Shown here in pieces: positions 44,116-53,087 of a DNA stretch of 64,000 nucleotides. Positions within the stretch are counted from its first letter, which is position 1. Each line of letters starts with the position of its first letter. Below the pieces are notes generated by a model. It did no database searches, was not told the origin of the DNA, and saw nothing but the letters and a program-made list of their open reading frames with translations. The position numbers and the translations under genes were made by a program. The stretch comes from Streptomyces morookaense. GTDB lineage: Bacteria > Actinomycetota > Actinomycetes > Streptomycetales > Streptomycetaceae. The stretch covers positions 119,680 to 183,679 of the forward strand of contig NZ_JABBXF010000002.1 of assembly GCF_013030945.1 (NCBI RefSeq), written 5' to 3'.

Positions 44116-44967
44116 CTACGGCCGCACCGCGTGCTGCCGGATCATCTCCAGCGACCTCGCCGGATCCAGCGCAAGAGTGGTGAGGCCGTCGAAGACGCCC
44201 CGGTACCGCTGGACCTCCTCGTCCTGGTCGAGGTGGGTGGTCCCGGCCAGCCCGTCCATGAGGACGACATCCATCCCCGGGCACGCCGCGCCGTAGAGCA
44301 CGAACGACCCGTCCAGCCCCCCGTGCGCCCCGCTGCCGAACGGCACGACCCGCACCGAGACCCGCCCGCTCTCCGCCAGTCCGGCGATGTGCTCCAGCTG
44401 CCGCCGCATCACCGTCTCCCCGCCCACGCACGAGCGCAGCACCGCCTCGTAGAGCACGGCCCGGTACTCCGGCGGATCGGCCTTCTCGAAGATCTGCTGC
44501 CGGGCCGTCCGGGCCTCCACGCACTGCTCGACCTGGGCCTCGGTGTACGCGCGCCGGCCGCGCCGGAACAGGGCGCGCATATAGCCCGGCACCTGGAGCA
44601 GGCCGGGGACGAGAACGGTCTGCCAGGTGCGGATGCGCACGGCGGTGGACTCCAGGTGCGCCAGGTCCACGATGCCGGGGAAGGTCTTCGCGTACTGGTT
44701 CCACCAGCCCTGCCGACGCCCCTCCTTCGCCATCTCCACGAGCGACTCGACCAGCTCCCGGTCCGTGACCCCGTAGACCTTCAGCAGGCCGCGGAGCTCG
44801 AACGGCCGGATGCCGTTCGCCCCCGTCTCGATCCGGCTGATCTTCGCCTGCCCGCACTCCAGTGCCGCTGCGGCGTCCTCCCCCGACATGCCGGCCGCCT
44901 CGCGCAGCCGGCGCAGTTCGGCGCCCAGCCGCCTCTGGCGGATGGTCGGTGGCGGTTTCCCTCCCAT
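44116..44967 (-). CDS. XRE-type regulator with DUF5753
   Basis: This 283-residue protein begins with an XRE helix-turn-helix (LGAELRRLREAAGMSGEDAAAAL, then QAKISRIETGANG, residues 14-52). A DUF5753 domain follows, containing WQTVLVPGLLQVPGYMRALF and VVPFGSGAHGGLDGSFVLY. Streptomyces have many such regulators, often paired with a small DUF397 gene; none is visible here. ATG 44967 follows GGGGGAAC. Two CTGCAGG-type repeats about 40-70 bases upstream could be its own operator. Function is unknown. Confidence 0.88.
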   Translation of the reverse strand: MGGKPPPTIRQRRLGAELRRLREAAGMSGEDAAAALECGQAKISRIETGANGIRPFELRGLLKVYGVTDRELVESLVEMAKEGRRQGWWNQYAKTFPGIVDLAHLESTAVRIRTWQTVLVPGLLQVPGYMRALFRRGRRAYTEAQVEQCVEARTARQQIFEKADPPEYRAVLYEAVLRSCVGGETVMRRQLEHIAGLAESGRVSVRVVPFGSGAHGGLDGSFVLYGAACPGMDVVLMDGLAGTTHLDQDEEVQRYRGVFDGLTTLALDPARSLEMIRQHAVRP

Positions 44968-45104
44968 GGCGTTCCCCCTCCCCCTGTGGAGCCCCTCCCT
45001 CTGCAGGACAAGGAGTCTGCCTGCAGGAACGCGGAGCGCACAGTCACCCACAGGGGTAGAGGCATGGCGAATTTATGCAGTCAGGGGTGGCTGCTTCGCA
45101 CTGC

Positions 45105-45983
45105 TCACTTCAGCGCACCCGCCGTCAGCCCCGCCTGTACCTGCCGCTGGAAGACGATGTACGCGGCGAGCACCGGCAGCATCGCCATCACCAGCCCCGC
45201 GAACAGCCCCGACCAGTCGCCCCGGTAGCCCTGGTTCACGGCGAGGGCCACCAGTCCCTGCGGCAGCAGCTTGCGGTTCTCGTCGCCGACGTTGAGCACC
45301 GTGGGCAGCAGGTACTGGTTCCACTGGCCCAGGAAGTTGAAGATGCCGACGCTGATCAGCCCCGGCCGGGCCATCGGCAGCATCACCTGGAAGAAGGTCC
45401 GGGTGTGCGACGCCCCGTCGATCATCGCCGCCTCCGCCACCGACGTCGGCAGCGTCCGGAAGAAGCCGCTGAGGAAGAAGATCGTGAACGGCAGCGAGTA
45501 GGCGATGTAGACCAGGATCAGCCCGGGATAGGTGTTCAGCAGCTGCATGTTCTTCATCACGAAGAACAGCGGCACCAGCGCCAGGATGACGGGAAAGCTC
45601 ATCCCGCCGACGAAGAGGAAATAGATCAGCCGGTTGCCGGGGAACTCGAAACGGGCCAGCACATAGGCCGCCATCGCCCCCAGCAGCATCGTCCCGAACA
45701 GCGAACCCGCCACGACGATCAGCGAATTGAGGAAGTACTGGCTCATGTGCGCCTGGGACCACGCCCGCCCCCACGCGTCGAAGTGCAGTCGCCCCGGCAG
45801 CGCCCACGGCGAGGTGAAGATCTCGTTGTCGGTCTTGAAGGCGCTCATCACCGCCCACAGCAGCGGCAGCGTCACCATCAGACCCCACAGCACGAGGACC
45901 CCGTGCGAGAAGACGTTGAGCACCCGCCCCTCGCTGCCGCCCGCCTGCTGCGGCTCGGTCCGTCGGGAATCGCGTACGGGCAT
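45105..45983 (-). CDS. ngcG: Aminosugar ABC permease, MalG type
   Basis: This 292-residue protein has six predicted helices and the cytoplasmic EAA loop EAAMIDGASHTRTFFQVMLP (about residue 195) that contacts the ATPase. It overlaps ngcF by one base (TGATG). With NgcE and NgcF it forms a CUT1 importer. No ATPase gene is in the operon, as usual for Streptomyces systems that share MsiK. N-acetylglucosamine/chitobiose specificity comes from NgcE similarity. Confidence 0.85.
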   Translation of the reverse strand: MPVRDSRRTEPQQAGGSEGRVLNVFSHGVLVLWGLMVTLPLLWAVMSAFKTDNEIFTSPWALPGRLHFDAWGRAWSQAHMSQYFLNSLIVVAGSLFGTMLLGAMAAYVLARFEFPGNRLIYFLFVGGMSFPVILALVPLFFVMKNMQLLNTYPGLILVYIAYSLPFTIFFLSGFFRTLPTSVAEAAMIDGASHTRTFFQVMLPMARPGLISVGIFNFLGQWNQYLLPTVLNVGDENRKLLPQGLVALAVNQGYRGDWSGLFAGLVMAMLPVLAAYIVFQRQVQAGLTAGALK

Positions 45984-46900
45984 CAGTACTCCAGTCGTTC
46001 GCGCCGGCCGAGCTTCATCACGATGCCCGCGAAGAGAAGGGTGACGATGAGCAGCGCCACCCCGAGCGTGGTGGCGTATCCGGCCTGTCCGTCACGGAAC
46101 GCCTTCGTGTAGAGGTAGAAGGACAGCACTTCCGTGGAATAGTCGGGCCCGCCCGGCCCCACGGTCATGATCTGTACGACCGCGAAGCCGTCGAGCGCCA
46201 TGATGCCCATGTAGACCCAGCCGGTCTGCACCGTGTCCCACAGCAGCGGCAGCGTGATGCGGAAGAAGGTCTGGAGGCGGTTGGCGCCGTCGAGCAGGGC
46301 TGCCTCGTAGAAGTCCTTCGGGATGGAACTCATGCCGGCCGAGAACAGCACGACGTAGAAGCCGACGTTGCTCCAGACCATCACCGCCATCACGCACCAC
46401 AGCGCGAGCCGCGGATCACCCAGCCATTCCGGGTGGACGGATCCCAGACCGACCGCCCGGAGCAGGGAGTTGAGGGCACCGCTGTTGGGGTTGTAGCCGA
46501 ACTGGAAGAGCAGGGCGACGATCGCGATCGAGAGCACCTGGGGAAAGAAGTACACGACCTTGTAGAAACCGGAGCCGCGCACGCCGGCCACCGCCGCGTT
46601 CTTCCTGCGGCGGCCGCCGACGTTGAGCATGAAGGCGAAGAACAGGCCGAGGCCGAGCGTCACCACCGGCAGGATCAGCAGCAGGAGGACGTTGTGTCCC
46701 ACGGCCTTCCAGAACACCTCGTCGTGCCACAGCCGTTGGTAGTTCTTGAAGCCCGTCACCGCGAAGTCGGGGCTCAGGCCCGTCCAGTCCGTGAAGGAGT
46801 AGTAGATGGCCTGGACGAACGGCGAGATCACAAAGATCCCGTAGATCGCCAGGGGCAGGACCAGAAACCCCGCGATGAAGCGGTACTTGCCGTGCTGCAT
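45983..46900 (-). CDS. ngcF: Aminosugar ABC permease, MalF type
   Basis: This 305-residue permease has six predicted membrane helices. The EAA loop reads EAALLDGANRLQTFFRITLP (about residue 205). It starts at ATG 46900, 36 bases after the ngcE stop, and is coupled to ngcG. It is the partner permease of the importer; sugar specificity is set by NgcE. Confidence 0.85.
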   Translation of the reverse strand: MQHGKYRFIAGFLVLPLAIYGIFVISPFVQAIYYSFTDWTGLSPDFAVTGFKNYQRLWHDEVFWKAVGHNVLLLLILPVVTLGLGLFFAFMLNVGGRRRKNAAVAGVRGSGFYKVVYFFPQVLSIAIVALLFQFGYNPNSGALNSLLRAVGLGSVHPEWLGDPRLALWCVMAVMVWSNVGFYVVLFSAGMSSIPKDFYEAALLDGANRLQTFFRITLPLLWDTVQTGWVYMGIMALDGFAVVQIMTVGPGGPDYSTEVLSFYLYTKAFRDGQAGYATTLGVALLIVTLLFAGIVMKLGRRERLEY

Positions 46901-46936
46901 GCCCTCCGACCCCGATCCGCGTGTGTGCTCAAGCGC

Positions 46937-48367
46937 CTACTTGTGCTTGTACTTCTTGACGGAGTCGTCCTTGGCCGTCTCGTCCGCGTAGCGCTGGATC
47001 TTCGTGATCGCCTCGTCCGGGGTCAGCCGGCCCGCCATCATCTCGCCGAGCGCCCCCACCCCGATCTTCTCCTTCTGCAGGGCCACGTACCAGTCCTGGA
47101 TCCGGGGGTTGACGACGTTCTTCCCGGCCTTGGCGAGGGCCTCCTGGGAGGAGGCGAGCCCCGGCGGAAGCGTGATCCCCTCGGTGCCGCCGTTGAACGA
47201 GGTGAGGGAGGACACCTTCTGGACGAAGTTCTGCGAGGACTTCTTGCCGAGCATCACCCGCAGCAACTCCATGCCGCCCTGCGGGTTCTTGGCGTTCTTC
47301 GGCACGATGAACGGTTCGCCGCCCGCGGCCCACAGGGTGCCGAACGGCATCTTGTCGTTCTTGTCGAGGCTGGACGGGGCCCCGACGGCCATCTGGAAGT
47401 CCTTGGGCGTGGTCTTCTTCGACTCGTTCTCCACCCACGAACCATTGGGGATGAACAGCGCCTTGCCCTCGTTCCAGGCGGTCTGGGACTCGATATGGGT
47501 GAGGCCGGGCGTGCCCTGGAGGATGTAGCCCTTCCTGTAGAGCTCGTAGTACGCGTCGAAGGCGGCCTTGACGGCCGGGTCCTTCCAGGCGTTCGGCTCC
47601 AGGTTGTCGATACGGTTCAGCACCTCGACGCCGCCGATCTTGGCGATGAACGGGTAGAGGCTGAAGGGCAGGTAGTACGGGTACTTTCCGGCGTACGTCC
47701 AGCCGGCGATGCCCTTCTTCTTCGCCGCCTCGCAGACCTTGAGCATGTCGTCCCAGGTCTCGGGGTACTGGGCGTCGAGCTTCTGCAGATTGGTCCTGGA
47801 GTACCAGACGCCGTACACCGTGTAGGCGTAGTAGAGGATCCAGGTCTCGTCGCCCTCGAACTTCCCCATCTCCACGACGCCCGGACGCAGGGTGTCGCGC
47901 ACCTTCTTGGCGGGGTCGTCGAAGGAGGGTGCGTCCAGCAGGGAGTTGAGGTCGGTCAGCTGCTGCTTTCCGACGAGCGTGCCCATGTCCATCTGCTTGG
48001 CACCGGAGTTGTCGATGAGGTCCGGCGGGGCGCCGCCGTTGAACCGGGGCTGCAGTTCGGTCTGGATGTCCTGCGTGGCGGAATGCTTGACCTGGGCCTT
48101 GGGAAAAGCGGCCTTGTACTCCGCCTCGGCGTCCTTGGCGTACTGGTCGCCGAAGCCGCCGTTGAAGATGACGACGTCGAGCGGCGCGGTCTCATTGACG
48201 GCCAGGGGGTTCTTGGCGCTCTTCTTCCCCTTGTCCACGTGATTGTCGTCGCTGCCGCCGCCGCTCGCGCAGGCGCTCAGCGCACTCATCGCCGGAACCG
48301 CGAACAGTCCGGCCGCGGCGGCCCGTTTGATCAGATCACGCCGGCTGAATTCCGGGGTGGTTCCCAT
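46937..48367 (-). CDS. ngcE: N-acetylglucosamine/diacetylchitobiose-binding lipoprotein
   Basis: This 476-residue solute-binding lipoprotein has a leader combining twin Arg (FSRRDLIKRAAAAG) and lipobox SAC near residue 33. Many blocks match NgcE of Streptomyces as I recall it: NGGAPPDLIDNSGAKQMDMG, AGWTYAGKYPYYLPFSLYPF and FIPNGSWVENESKKTTPKDF (two parts). NgcE binds GlcNAc and chitobiose. ATG 48367 has GAGGA seven bases upstream; a TTG two codons earlier is less likely. It is the first gene of ngcE-ngcF-ngcG with a DasR-like site at its promoter. Confidence 0.88.
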   Translation of the reverse strand: MGTTPEFSRRDLIKRAAAAGLFAVPAMSALSACASGGGSDDNHVDKGKKSAKNPLAVNETAPLDVVIFNGGFGDQYAKDAEAEYKAAFPKAQVKHSATQDIQTELQPRFNGGAPPDLIDNSGAKQMDMGTLVGKQQLTDLNSLLDAPSFDDPAKKVRDTLRPGVVEMGKFEGDETWILYYAYTVYGVWYSRTNLQKLDAQYPETWDDMLKVCEAAKKKGIAGWTYAGKYPYYLPFSLYPFIAKIGGVEVLNRIDNLEPNAWKDPAVKAAFDAYYELYRKGYILQGTPGLTHIESQTAWNEGKALFIPNGSWVENESKKTTPKDFQMAVGAPSSLDKNDKMPFGTLWAAGGEPFIVPKNAKNPQGGMELLRVMLGKKSSQNFVQKVSSLTSFNGGTEGITLPPGLASSQEALAKAGKNVVNPRIQDWYVALQKEKIGVGALGEMMAGRLTPDEAITKIQRYADETAKDDSVKKYKHK

Positions 48368-48542
48368 GCGCAAGTCCTCGCTCTCCCACAGGACTCAGGC
48401 GGTGCACCGGTCTCCCCTTGCCGATTCGCCGTCGAGGACTCGCCGTACGAAGGGCCCGACACCGCGGGTCAGTTGAAGCATTGGTGCGTGGCGTGCTGGG
48501 TACGTGCTCGGCACGTGTTCGGTGCGTGCCGATGGTGCGCGG

Positions 48543-48574
48543 ACAGGTATAGTCCACTCCGATCAACTGGGCAA
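48543..48574 (-). promoter_or_regulatory. ngcE promoter overlapped by a DasR-like (dre) site
   Basis: ACAGGTATAGTCCACT (48543-48558) matches the remembered dre consensus ACTGGTCTAGACCACT at 13 of 16 positions. On the minus strand TTGCCC (48574-48569), a 17-base spacer and TATACC (48551-48546) make a good sigma-70-type promoter, and the dre-like site covers its -10. DasR, the GlcNAc-responsive repressor, would block it directly. Confidence 0.6.
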
Positions 48575-48663
48575 GATCGAAGACCGCTTCGGCCGTCAGT
48601 CTTTCCCGAGTTGAGACCTCGTCAGCACCTGGTCCGCCCCGACGACACCCCCTCGCGGGACTC

Positions 48664-48725
48664 TTGACACCACTGACGTCTCACGCCCTACTTATCACTG
48701 CGCGATACGGGTTGACAACGTTGTC
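48664..48725 (+). promoter_or_regulatory. GH92 promoter and LacI-type operator
   Basis: TTGACA (48664-48669) and TACTTA (48689-48694) form a possible promoter. The perfect palindrome GACAACGTTGTC (48714-48725) with its central CG is typical of LacI-family operators and lies 21 bases before the ATG, where a bound repressor would block transcription. No LacI gene is in the window. Confidence 0.6.
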
Positions 48726-48746
48726 GGATGCGTGGAGAGGCGAGGG

Positions 48747-51700
48747 ATGCGACACAGACTCGGACTCCGTCCCGGGCGCAGGCAGTGGGCCGCCCTCGCG
48801 GTCCTCCTCGCGACGGCCCTGTTGATGACTACCCCTCAGTTGGCCGGGAGCAACGCCGTGGCGGTATCCGCCGGGCGCACCGCCGGAGCGGGACAGGCCG
48901 GACGGGACGGAGGGGCCGAAGGGACCGGACAGACCGCACAGACCGCACAGGATCGCTTCTCCTCCTCCTTCGAGCCGGGCGAGCCGCAGCCCGACTGGCT
49001 CAATACGGTCGAGACGGGGCCCGACGGCCGCAAGCTCGCCGCCGGCGTCGACGGCAGCGACACCAGCGGCATTCCCGGCAACGTCACCGGCAAGGTCACC
49101 GCCGTCCGCGCGAGCGGCGAGAACACCGAGGCCGGTGAGGTCAAGGAGAACCTGGTCGACGGCGAGAGCGCCACCAAATGGCTGGTCTTCGCCCGCACGG
49201 CGTGGCTGGAGTTCCAGCTGTCCGAACCCGTGCCCGCCGTGCGCTATGCGCTGACCTCGGCGAACGACGCCCCGGCGCGCGACCCGCGGGACTGGACGTT
49301 TCTCGGCTCGGACGACGGCAAGTCCTGGACCACCCTGGACACCCGCGAGGACGAGACCTTCGAACGCCGCCAGCAGACAAAGGAGTTCGGCTTCGAGTCG
49401 GACCACCCGTACCGCCAGTACCGCCTGGAGATAACCCGCAACAACGGTGACAGCATCATCCAGCTCGCCGAGGTCCAGATCGCCACCGCCGACCCCGGCC
49501 CGCCCCCGCCCCCCGAGATGCGCAGCCACATCGACCGCGGCCCCACCGGCTCGCCCACCGCCAAGGCCCACGCGGGCTTCACCGGCACCCACGCCCTGCG
49601 CTACGGCGGCACCCATCTGGCGACCGGCCACGCGTACTCGTACAACAAGGTCTTCGCCGTGCACACCGAGGTCACGCCGCAGACCGTGCTCGCCTACAAG
49701 GTCTTCCCCGCGATGCCCGAGCGCGACCCGCGTTATCCGGCCACCCACGTCGCGCTCGACCTGGCTTTCACGGACGGCACGTATCTCAGCCGCCTGGGCG
49801 CCGTCGACCAGCACGGCGCGCCGCTGACCCCGCAGGGGCAGGCGGAGTCGAAGACGCTGTACGTGAACCAGTGGAACAACAAGGAGTCCCGGATCGGCGA
49901 GGTCGCCGCGGGCAAGACCGTCGCCCGCATCCTGGTGGCGTACGACTCCCCCGTCGGCCCGGCGAAGTTCCGCGGCTGGATCGACGACGTCTCGATCGCA
50001 CCGGCTCCCCAGGAGCACCCGCCGGCCCACCCGGCGGACCGCGCCGTCACCACACGCGGCACCAACTCCAGCTCCAACTTCTCCCGCGGCAACACCTTCC
50101 CCGCGACCGCGGTCCCGCACGGCTTCACCTTCTGGACCCCGGTGACCAACGCCGGTTCGACGGACTGGCTGTACCAGTACGCGGCCGCGAACAACGACGA
50201 CAACCTGCCGACGATCCAGGCGTTCAGCGCGAGCCACGAGCCGAGCCCATGGATGGGTGACCGGCAGACGTTCCAGGTGATGCCGTCGACGGCGAGCGGC
50301 GTCCCGGATCCTGCGCGAAAGGCGCGCGCCCTGCCCTTCCGCCACGAACACGAAACTGCACGCCCGCACTACTACGGCGTCACGTTCGACAACGGCCTGA
50401 GGGCGGAAATCGCCCCGGCCGACCACGCGGCGATGATGCGCTTCACGTTCCCGGGGGCGGACGCGTCCGTCGTCCTCGACAACGTCCGTCGTGAGGGCGG
50501 CCTGACCCTGGACCCGGAGCACGGGTCCTTCACCGCCTGGACGGACGTGAAGAGCGGCCTGTCGACGGGCGCGGGACGGATGTTCGTGTACGGGGTCTTC
50601 GACGCACCGGTGACGGCGAGCGGGGGCGGGGACGCGAGGGGTGTGGCGGGCTACTTCCGCTTCCGTGCCCGCACAGTGAATCTGCGCATCGCGACATCCC
50701 TCATCGGCATCGACCAGGCGAAGTCCAACCTCGCCCAGGAGATCCCGGAGGGCTCGACGTTCGAGGGCGTGCGGGACCGCGCGCGGGCGGCGTGGGACGC
50801 GCTGCTCGGCCGGATCGAGGTGGAGGGCGCGACCGAGGACCAGCTGACGACGCTGTATTCGAACCTGTACCGCCTGTACCTCTATCCCAACTCGGGTTCC
50901 GAGAACACGGGAACGGCGGCTCGCCCGGTGCCGCGCTATGCGAGCCCGTTCTCTCCGCCGGCCGGGGAGAACACCCCGACCCGGACGGGCGCGAAGATCG
51001 TCGATGGCGAGGTGTACGTCAACAACGGCTTCTGGGACACGTACCGCACGGCATGGCCGGCGTATGCACTGTTCACGCCGGGGCAGGCGGCGAAGATGGC
51101 CAATGGCTTCATCCAGCAGTACAAGGACGGCGGTTGGATCTCCCGCTGGTCGTCCCCCGGCTACGCGGACCTGATGACGGGCACGAGCTCGGACGTGGCC
51201 TTTGCGGACGTGTACGTGAAGGGTGTCGGGTTGGACGCGGAGGCCGCGTACGAAGCGGCGCTGAAGAACGCGACGGTGGCGCCGGACAACCCGGGAGTGG
51301 GCCGCAAGGGAATGGACACGTCCCCCTTCCTGGGCTACACGAGCACGAAGACGCCGGAGGGCGTGTCGTGGTCGGTGGAGGGCTACTTGAACGACTTCGG
51401 CCTGGCGAAGATGGGCGAGGCGCTGTACAAGAAGACGCGCAAGGAACGGTATCGCGAGGAGTCGAAGTATTTCCTCAACCGCGCACTGGGCTACGTCCAT
51501 CTCTTCGACCACCGCACCGGCTTCTTCCAGGGCAAGGACGAGCAGGGCGAATGGCGCCTGCCGCCGGAGGAGTACGACCCGCGGGTGTGGGGCTACGACT
51601 ACACGGAGACGAACGGCTGGAACTTCGCCTTCCCGGCGGTCCAGGACACGAGGGGCCTGGCGGCGCTGTACGGGGGCAGGGACGGACTGTCCCGGAAACT

Positions 51701-52673
51701 CGACGAGTTCTTCACGACTCCCGAGACGGGCGCCCCGGAATTCGCGGGCTCGTACGGGGGCGTCATCCACGAGATGACGGAGGCCCGGGACGTCCGCATG
51801 GGCATGTACGGCCACAGCAATCAGCCCTCGCACCATATTGCGTACCTGTACGACGCGGCGGGCCGACCGTGGAAGACACAGGCGAAGGTGCGGGATGTGC
51901 TGTCGCGCTTGTACCTGGGCGGCGAAATCGGCCAGGGATACCCGGGTGACGAGGACAACGGCGAGATGTCGGCGTGGTACGTGTTCAGCGCGCTGGGCTT
52001 CTACCCGCTGGTGATGGGCGAGGGCGAGTACGCGATCGGTTCACCGCTGTTCAAGAAGGCGACGGTGCATCTGGAGAACGGCAAGGAGTGGGTGGTGCGC
52101 GCGCCGGGCAACAGCGCCCGGAATGTGTACGTGCAAGGTGTGAAGGTGAACGGCAAGCCGTGGAACTCGACGGCGCTGCCGCATGCGGTGGTGGCGGCGG
52201 GCGGCACGCTGGAGTTCACGATGGGCCCGAGGCCGTCGAAGTGGGGCTCGGGGCCGGATGCCGGACCCACGTCGATCACGCGGGAGGCCGACCGGGTGCC
52301 GTCGCCGGCGGTGGATGTGACGGTGCCGGGGAGCTCGCCGCTGACGGACAACTCGTCGCGCACGGAGGCGACGTTCGAGACGGCGGAGCTGGAAGTGACG
52401 GAGGGCGCGGGTGCGGTGACGTCGTACACCCTGACATCGGGCGCGGACCGGGGCCGGGCCCCGCGGAGTTGGGTCCTGGAGGGCTCGGCGGACGACGGGG
52501 AGACGTGGGCGGAGGTGGACCGGCGGGACGGCGAGTCGTTCAGCTGGGGCCGACAGACGCGGGTGTTCGGGGTGAGCCGGGCGGGGGCGTACGGGCGGTA
52601 TCGGGTGCGGGTGGTGGGGGGTGCGGGGACGTTGGCGGAGGTGGAGTTGCTGGCGGGGCGGGGGAGGGCCTGA
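48747..52673 (+). CDS. Secreted GH92 alpha-mannosidase with discoidin-like domains
   Basis: This 1308-residue exported protein has a signal peptide (residues 10-38). An F5/8-type carbohydrate-binding domain follows at about 95-250 (ENLVDGESATKWLVF, WTFLGSDDGKSWTTLDT). The GH92 N-terminal beta domain and (alpha/alpha)6 catalytic domain span about 420-1170, including VNNGFWDTYRTAWPAY, MYGHSNQPSHHIAYLYDA and GYPGDEDNGEMSAWYVFSALGFYP (in part), the acidic catalytic region. A second discoidin-like unit closes the protein (SWVLEGSADDGETWAEVD). GH92 enzymes remove alpha-mannose from N-glycans or mannans. It neighbours the GlcNAc importer and probably feeds on glycoproteins. Confidence 0.92.
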   Translation: MRHRLGLRPGRRQWAALAVLLATALLMTTPQLAGSNAVAVSAGRTAGAGQAGRDGGAEGTGQTAQTAQDRFSSSFEPGEPQPDWLNTVETGPDGRKLAAGVDGSDTSGIPGNVTGKVTAVRASGENTEAGEVKENLVDGESATKWLVFARTAWLEFQLSEPVPAVRYALTSANDAPARDPRDWTFLGSDDGKSWTTLDTREDETFERRQQTKEFGFESDHPYRQYRLEITRNNGDSIIQLAEVQIATADPGPPPPPEMRSHIDRGPTGSPTAKAHAGFTGTHALRYGGTHLATGHAYSYNKVFAVHTEVTPQTVLAYKVFPAMPERDPRYPATHVALDLAFTDGTYLSRLGAVDQHGAPLTPQGQAESKTLYVNQWNNKESRIGEVAAGKTVARILVAYDSPVGPAKFRGWIDDVSIAPAPQEHPPAHPADRAVTTRGTNSSSNFSRGNTFPATAVPHGFTFWTPVTNAGSTDWLYQYAAANNDDNLPTIQAFSASHEPSPWMGDRQTFQVMPSTASGVPDPARKARALPFRHEHETARPHYYGVTFDNGLRAEIAPADHAAMMRFTFPGADASVVLDNVRREGGLTLDPEHGSFTAWTDVKSGLSTGAGRMFVYGVFDAPVTASGGGDARGVAGYFRFRARTVNLRIATSLIGIDQAKSNLAQEIPEGSTFEGVRDRARAAWDALLGRIEVEGATEDQLTTLYSNLYRLYLYPNSGSENTGTAARPVPRYASPFSPPAGENTPTRTGAKIVDGEVYVNNGFWDTYRTAWPAYALFTPGQAAKMANGFIQQYKDGGWISRWSSPGYADLMTGTSSDVAFADVYVKGVGLDAEAAYEAALKNATVAPDNPGVGRKGMDTSPFLGYTSTKTPEGVSWSVEGYLNDFGLAKMGEALYKKTRKERYREESKYFLNRALGYVHLFDHRTGFFQGKDEQGEWRLPPEEYDPRVWGYDYTETNGWNFAFPAVQDTRGLAALYGGRDGLSRKLDEFFTTPETGAPEFAGSYGGVIHEMTEARDVRMGMYGHSNQPSHHIAYLYDAAGRPWKTQAKVRDVLSRLYLGGEIGQGYPGDEDNGEMSAWYVFSALGFYPLVMGEGEYAIGSPLFKKATVHLENGKEWVVRAPGNSARNVYVQGVKVNGKPWNSTALPHAVVAAGGTLEFTMGPRPSKWGSGPDAGPTSITREADRVPSPAVDVTVPGSSPLTDNSSRTEATFETAELEVTEGAGAVTSYTLTSGADRGRAPRSWVLEGSADDGETWAEVDRRDGESFSWGRQTRVFGVSRAGAYGRYRVRVVGGAGTLAEVELLAGRGRA

Positions 52674-52758
52674 GCAGGTTCGGCGGAGTATCGGGGCTCG
52701 ATTAGTGCCCACGTCGTCGCTGCGGTGCTGGCGAAATTCTTGCTCCGGGCAGCATGAC

Positions 52759-52785
52759 GCCCCGCCAGGACTTGCCTGACGGGGC
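52759..52785. terminator. 11-bp stem between GH92 and the small acidic gene
   Basis: GCCCCGCCAGG (52759-52769) pairs with CCTGACGGGGC (52775-52785), one mismatch, around ACTTG. It would terminate the convergent GH92 and toxin operons. Confidence 0.7.
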
Positions 52786-52839
52786 ATCCGCACTTCATGA
52801 AGCAGCACTAAGCAGGCGCGTCATCCACTAACGCTGGGA

Positions 52840-53085
52840 TCAGCGCGCATCCGGTCCTGATTCAGGACCGATGTAGATCTCCACGCCATCGGAATCCCAC
52901 GCCCTGCTGTATCCGCCGCTCGGGGCAGCCACTACGAAATCCTCGGCTTCCACGGACACCATGCCGTCATCCCCTCCCCCGAACCATTCGACGATGATGT
53001 GCTTGTCTGGCTCCAGTGCGTACTCGGCTGCGGTCGGCTCGAATGCAACTGTAATGCTCCGGTCTGCACGGATGACGAATCGCAT
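52840..53085 (-). CDS. Small acidic protein, candidate immunity protein
   Basis: This 81-residue acidic protein has no signal peptide or membrane segment, so it would stay in the cytoplasm. It is not a family I recognise. Features are a beta-rich start (RFVIRADRSITVAFE), then IIVEWFGGGDDGMVSVEAEDFVV and EIYIGPESG. ATG 53085 is favoured because GGGGAG lies five bases upstream; the in-frame GTG 53091 overlaps the toxin TGA but abuts the binding site. Tight coupling directly after a polymorphic toxin, small size and acidity are the usual signs of an immunity gene. The role is inferred from position. Confidence 0.6.
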   Translation of the reverse strand: MRFVIRADRSITVAFEPTAAEYALEPDKHIIVEWFGGGDDGMVSVEAEDFVVAAPSGGYSRAWDSDGVEIYIGPESGPDAR

Positions 53086-53087
53086 AG

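Larger units (their letters stand above)
48368..48746. other. 379-base divergent control region (ngcE/GH92)
   Basis: No gene is supported. It holds the ngcE promoter with a DasR-like site (48543-48574) and the GH92 promoter with a LacI-type operator (48664-48725). The ngcE leader would be about 170 bases long. Confidence 0.6.

Noticed and set aside
44968..45104. DUF397 small gene expected near the DUF5753 regulator
   Set aside because: No short frame with the DUF397 pattern is seen on either side of the regulator; only repeated CTGCAGG segments are present.
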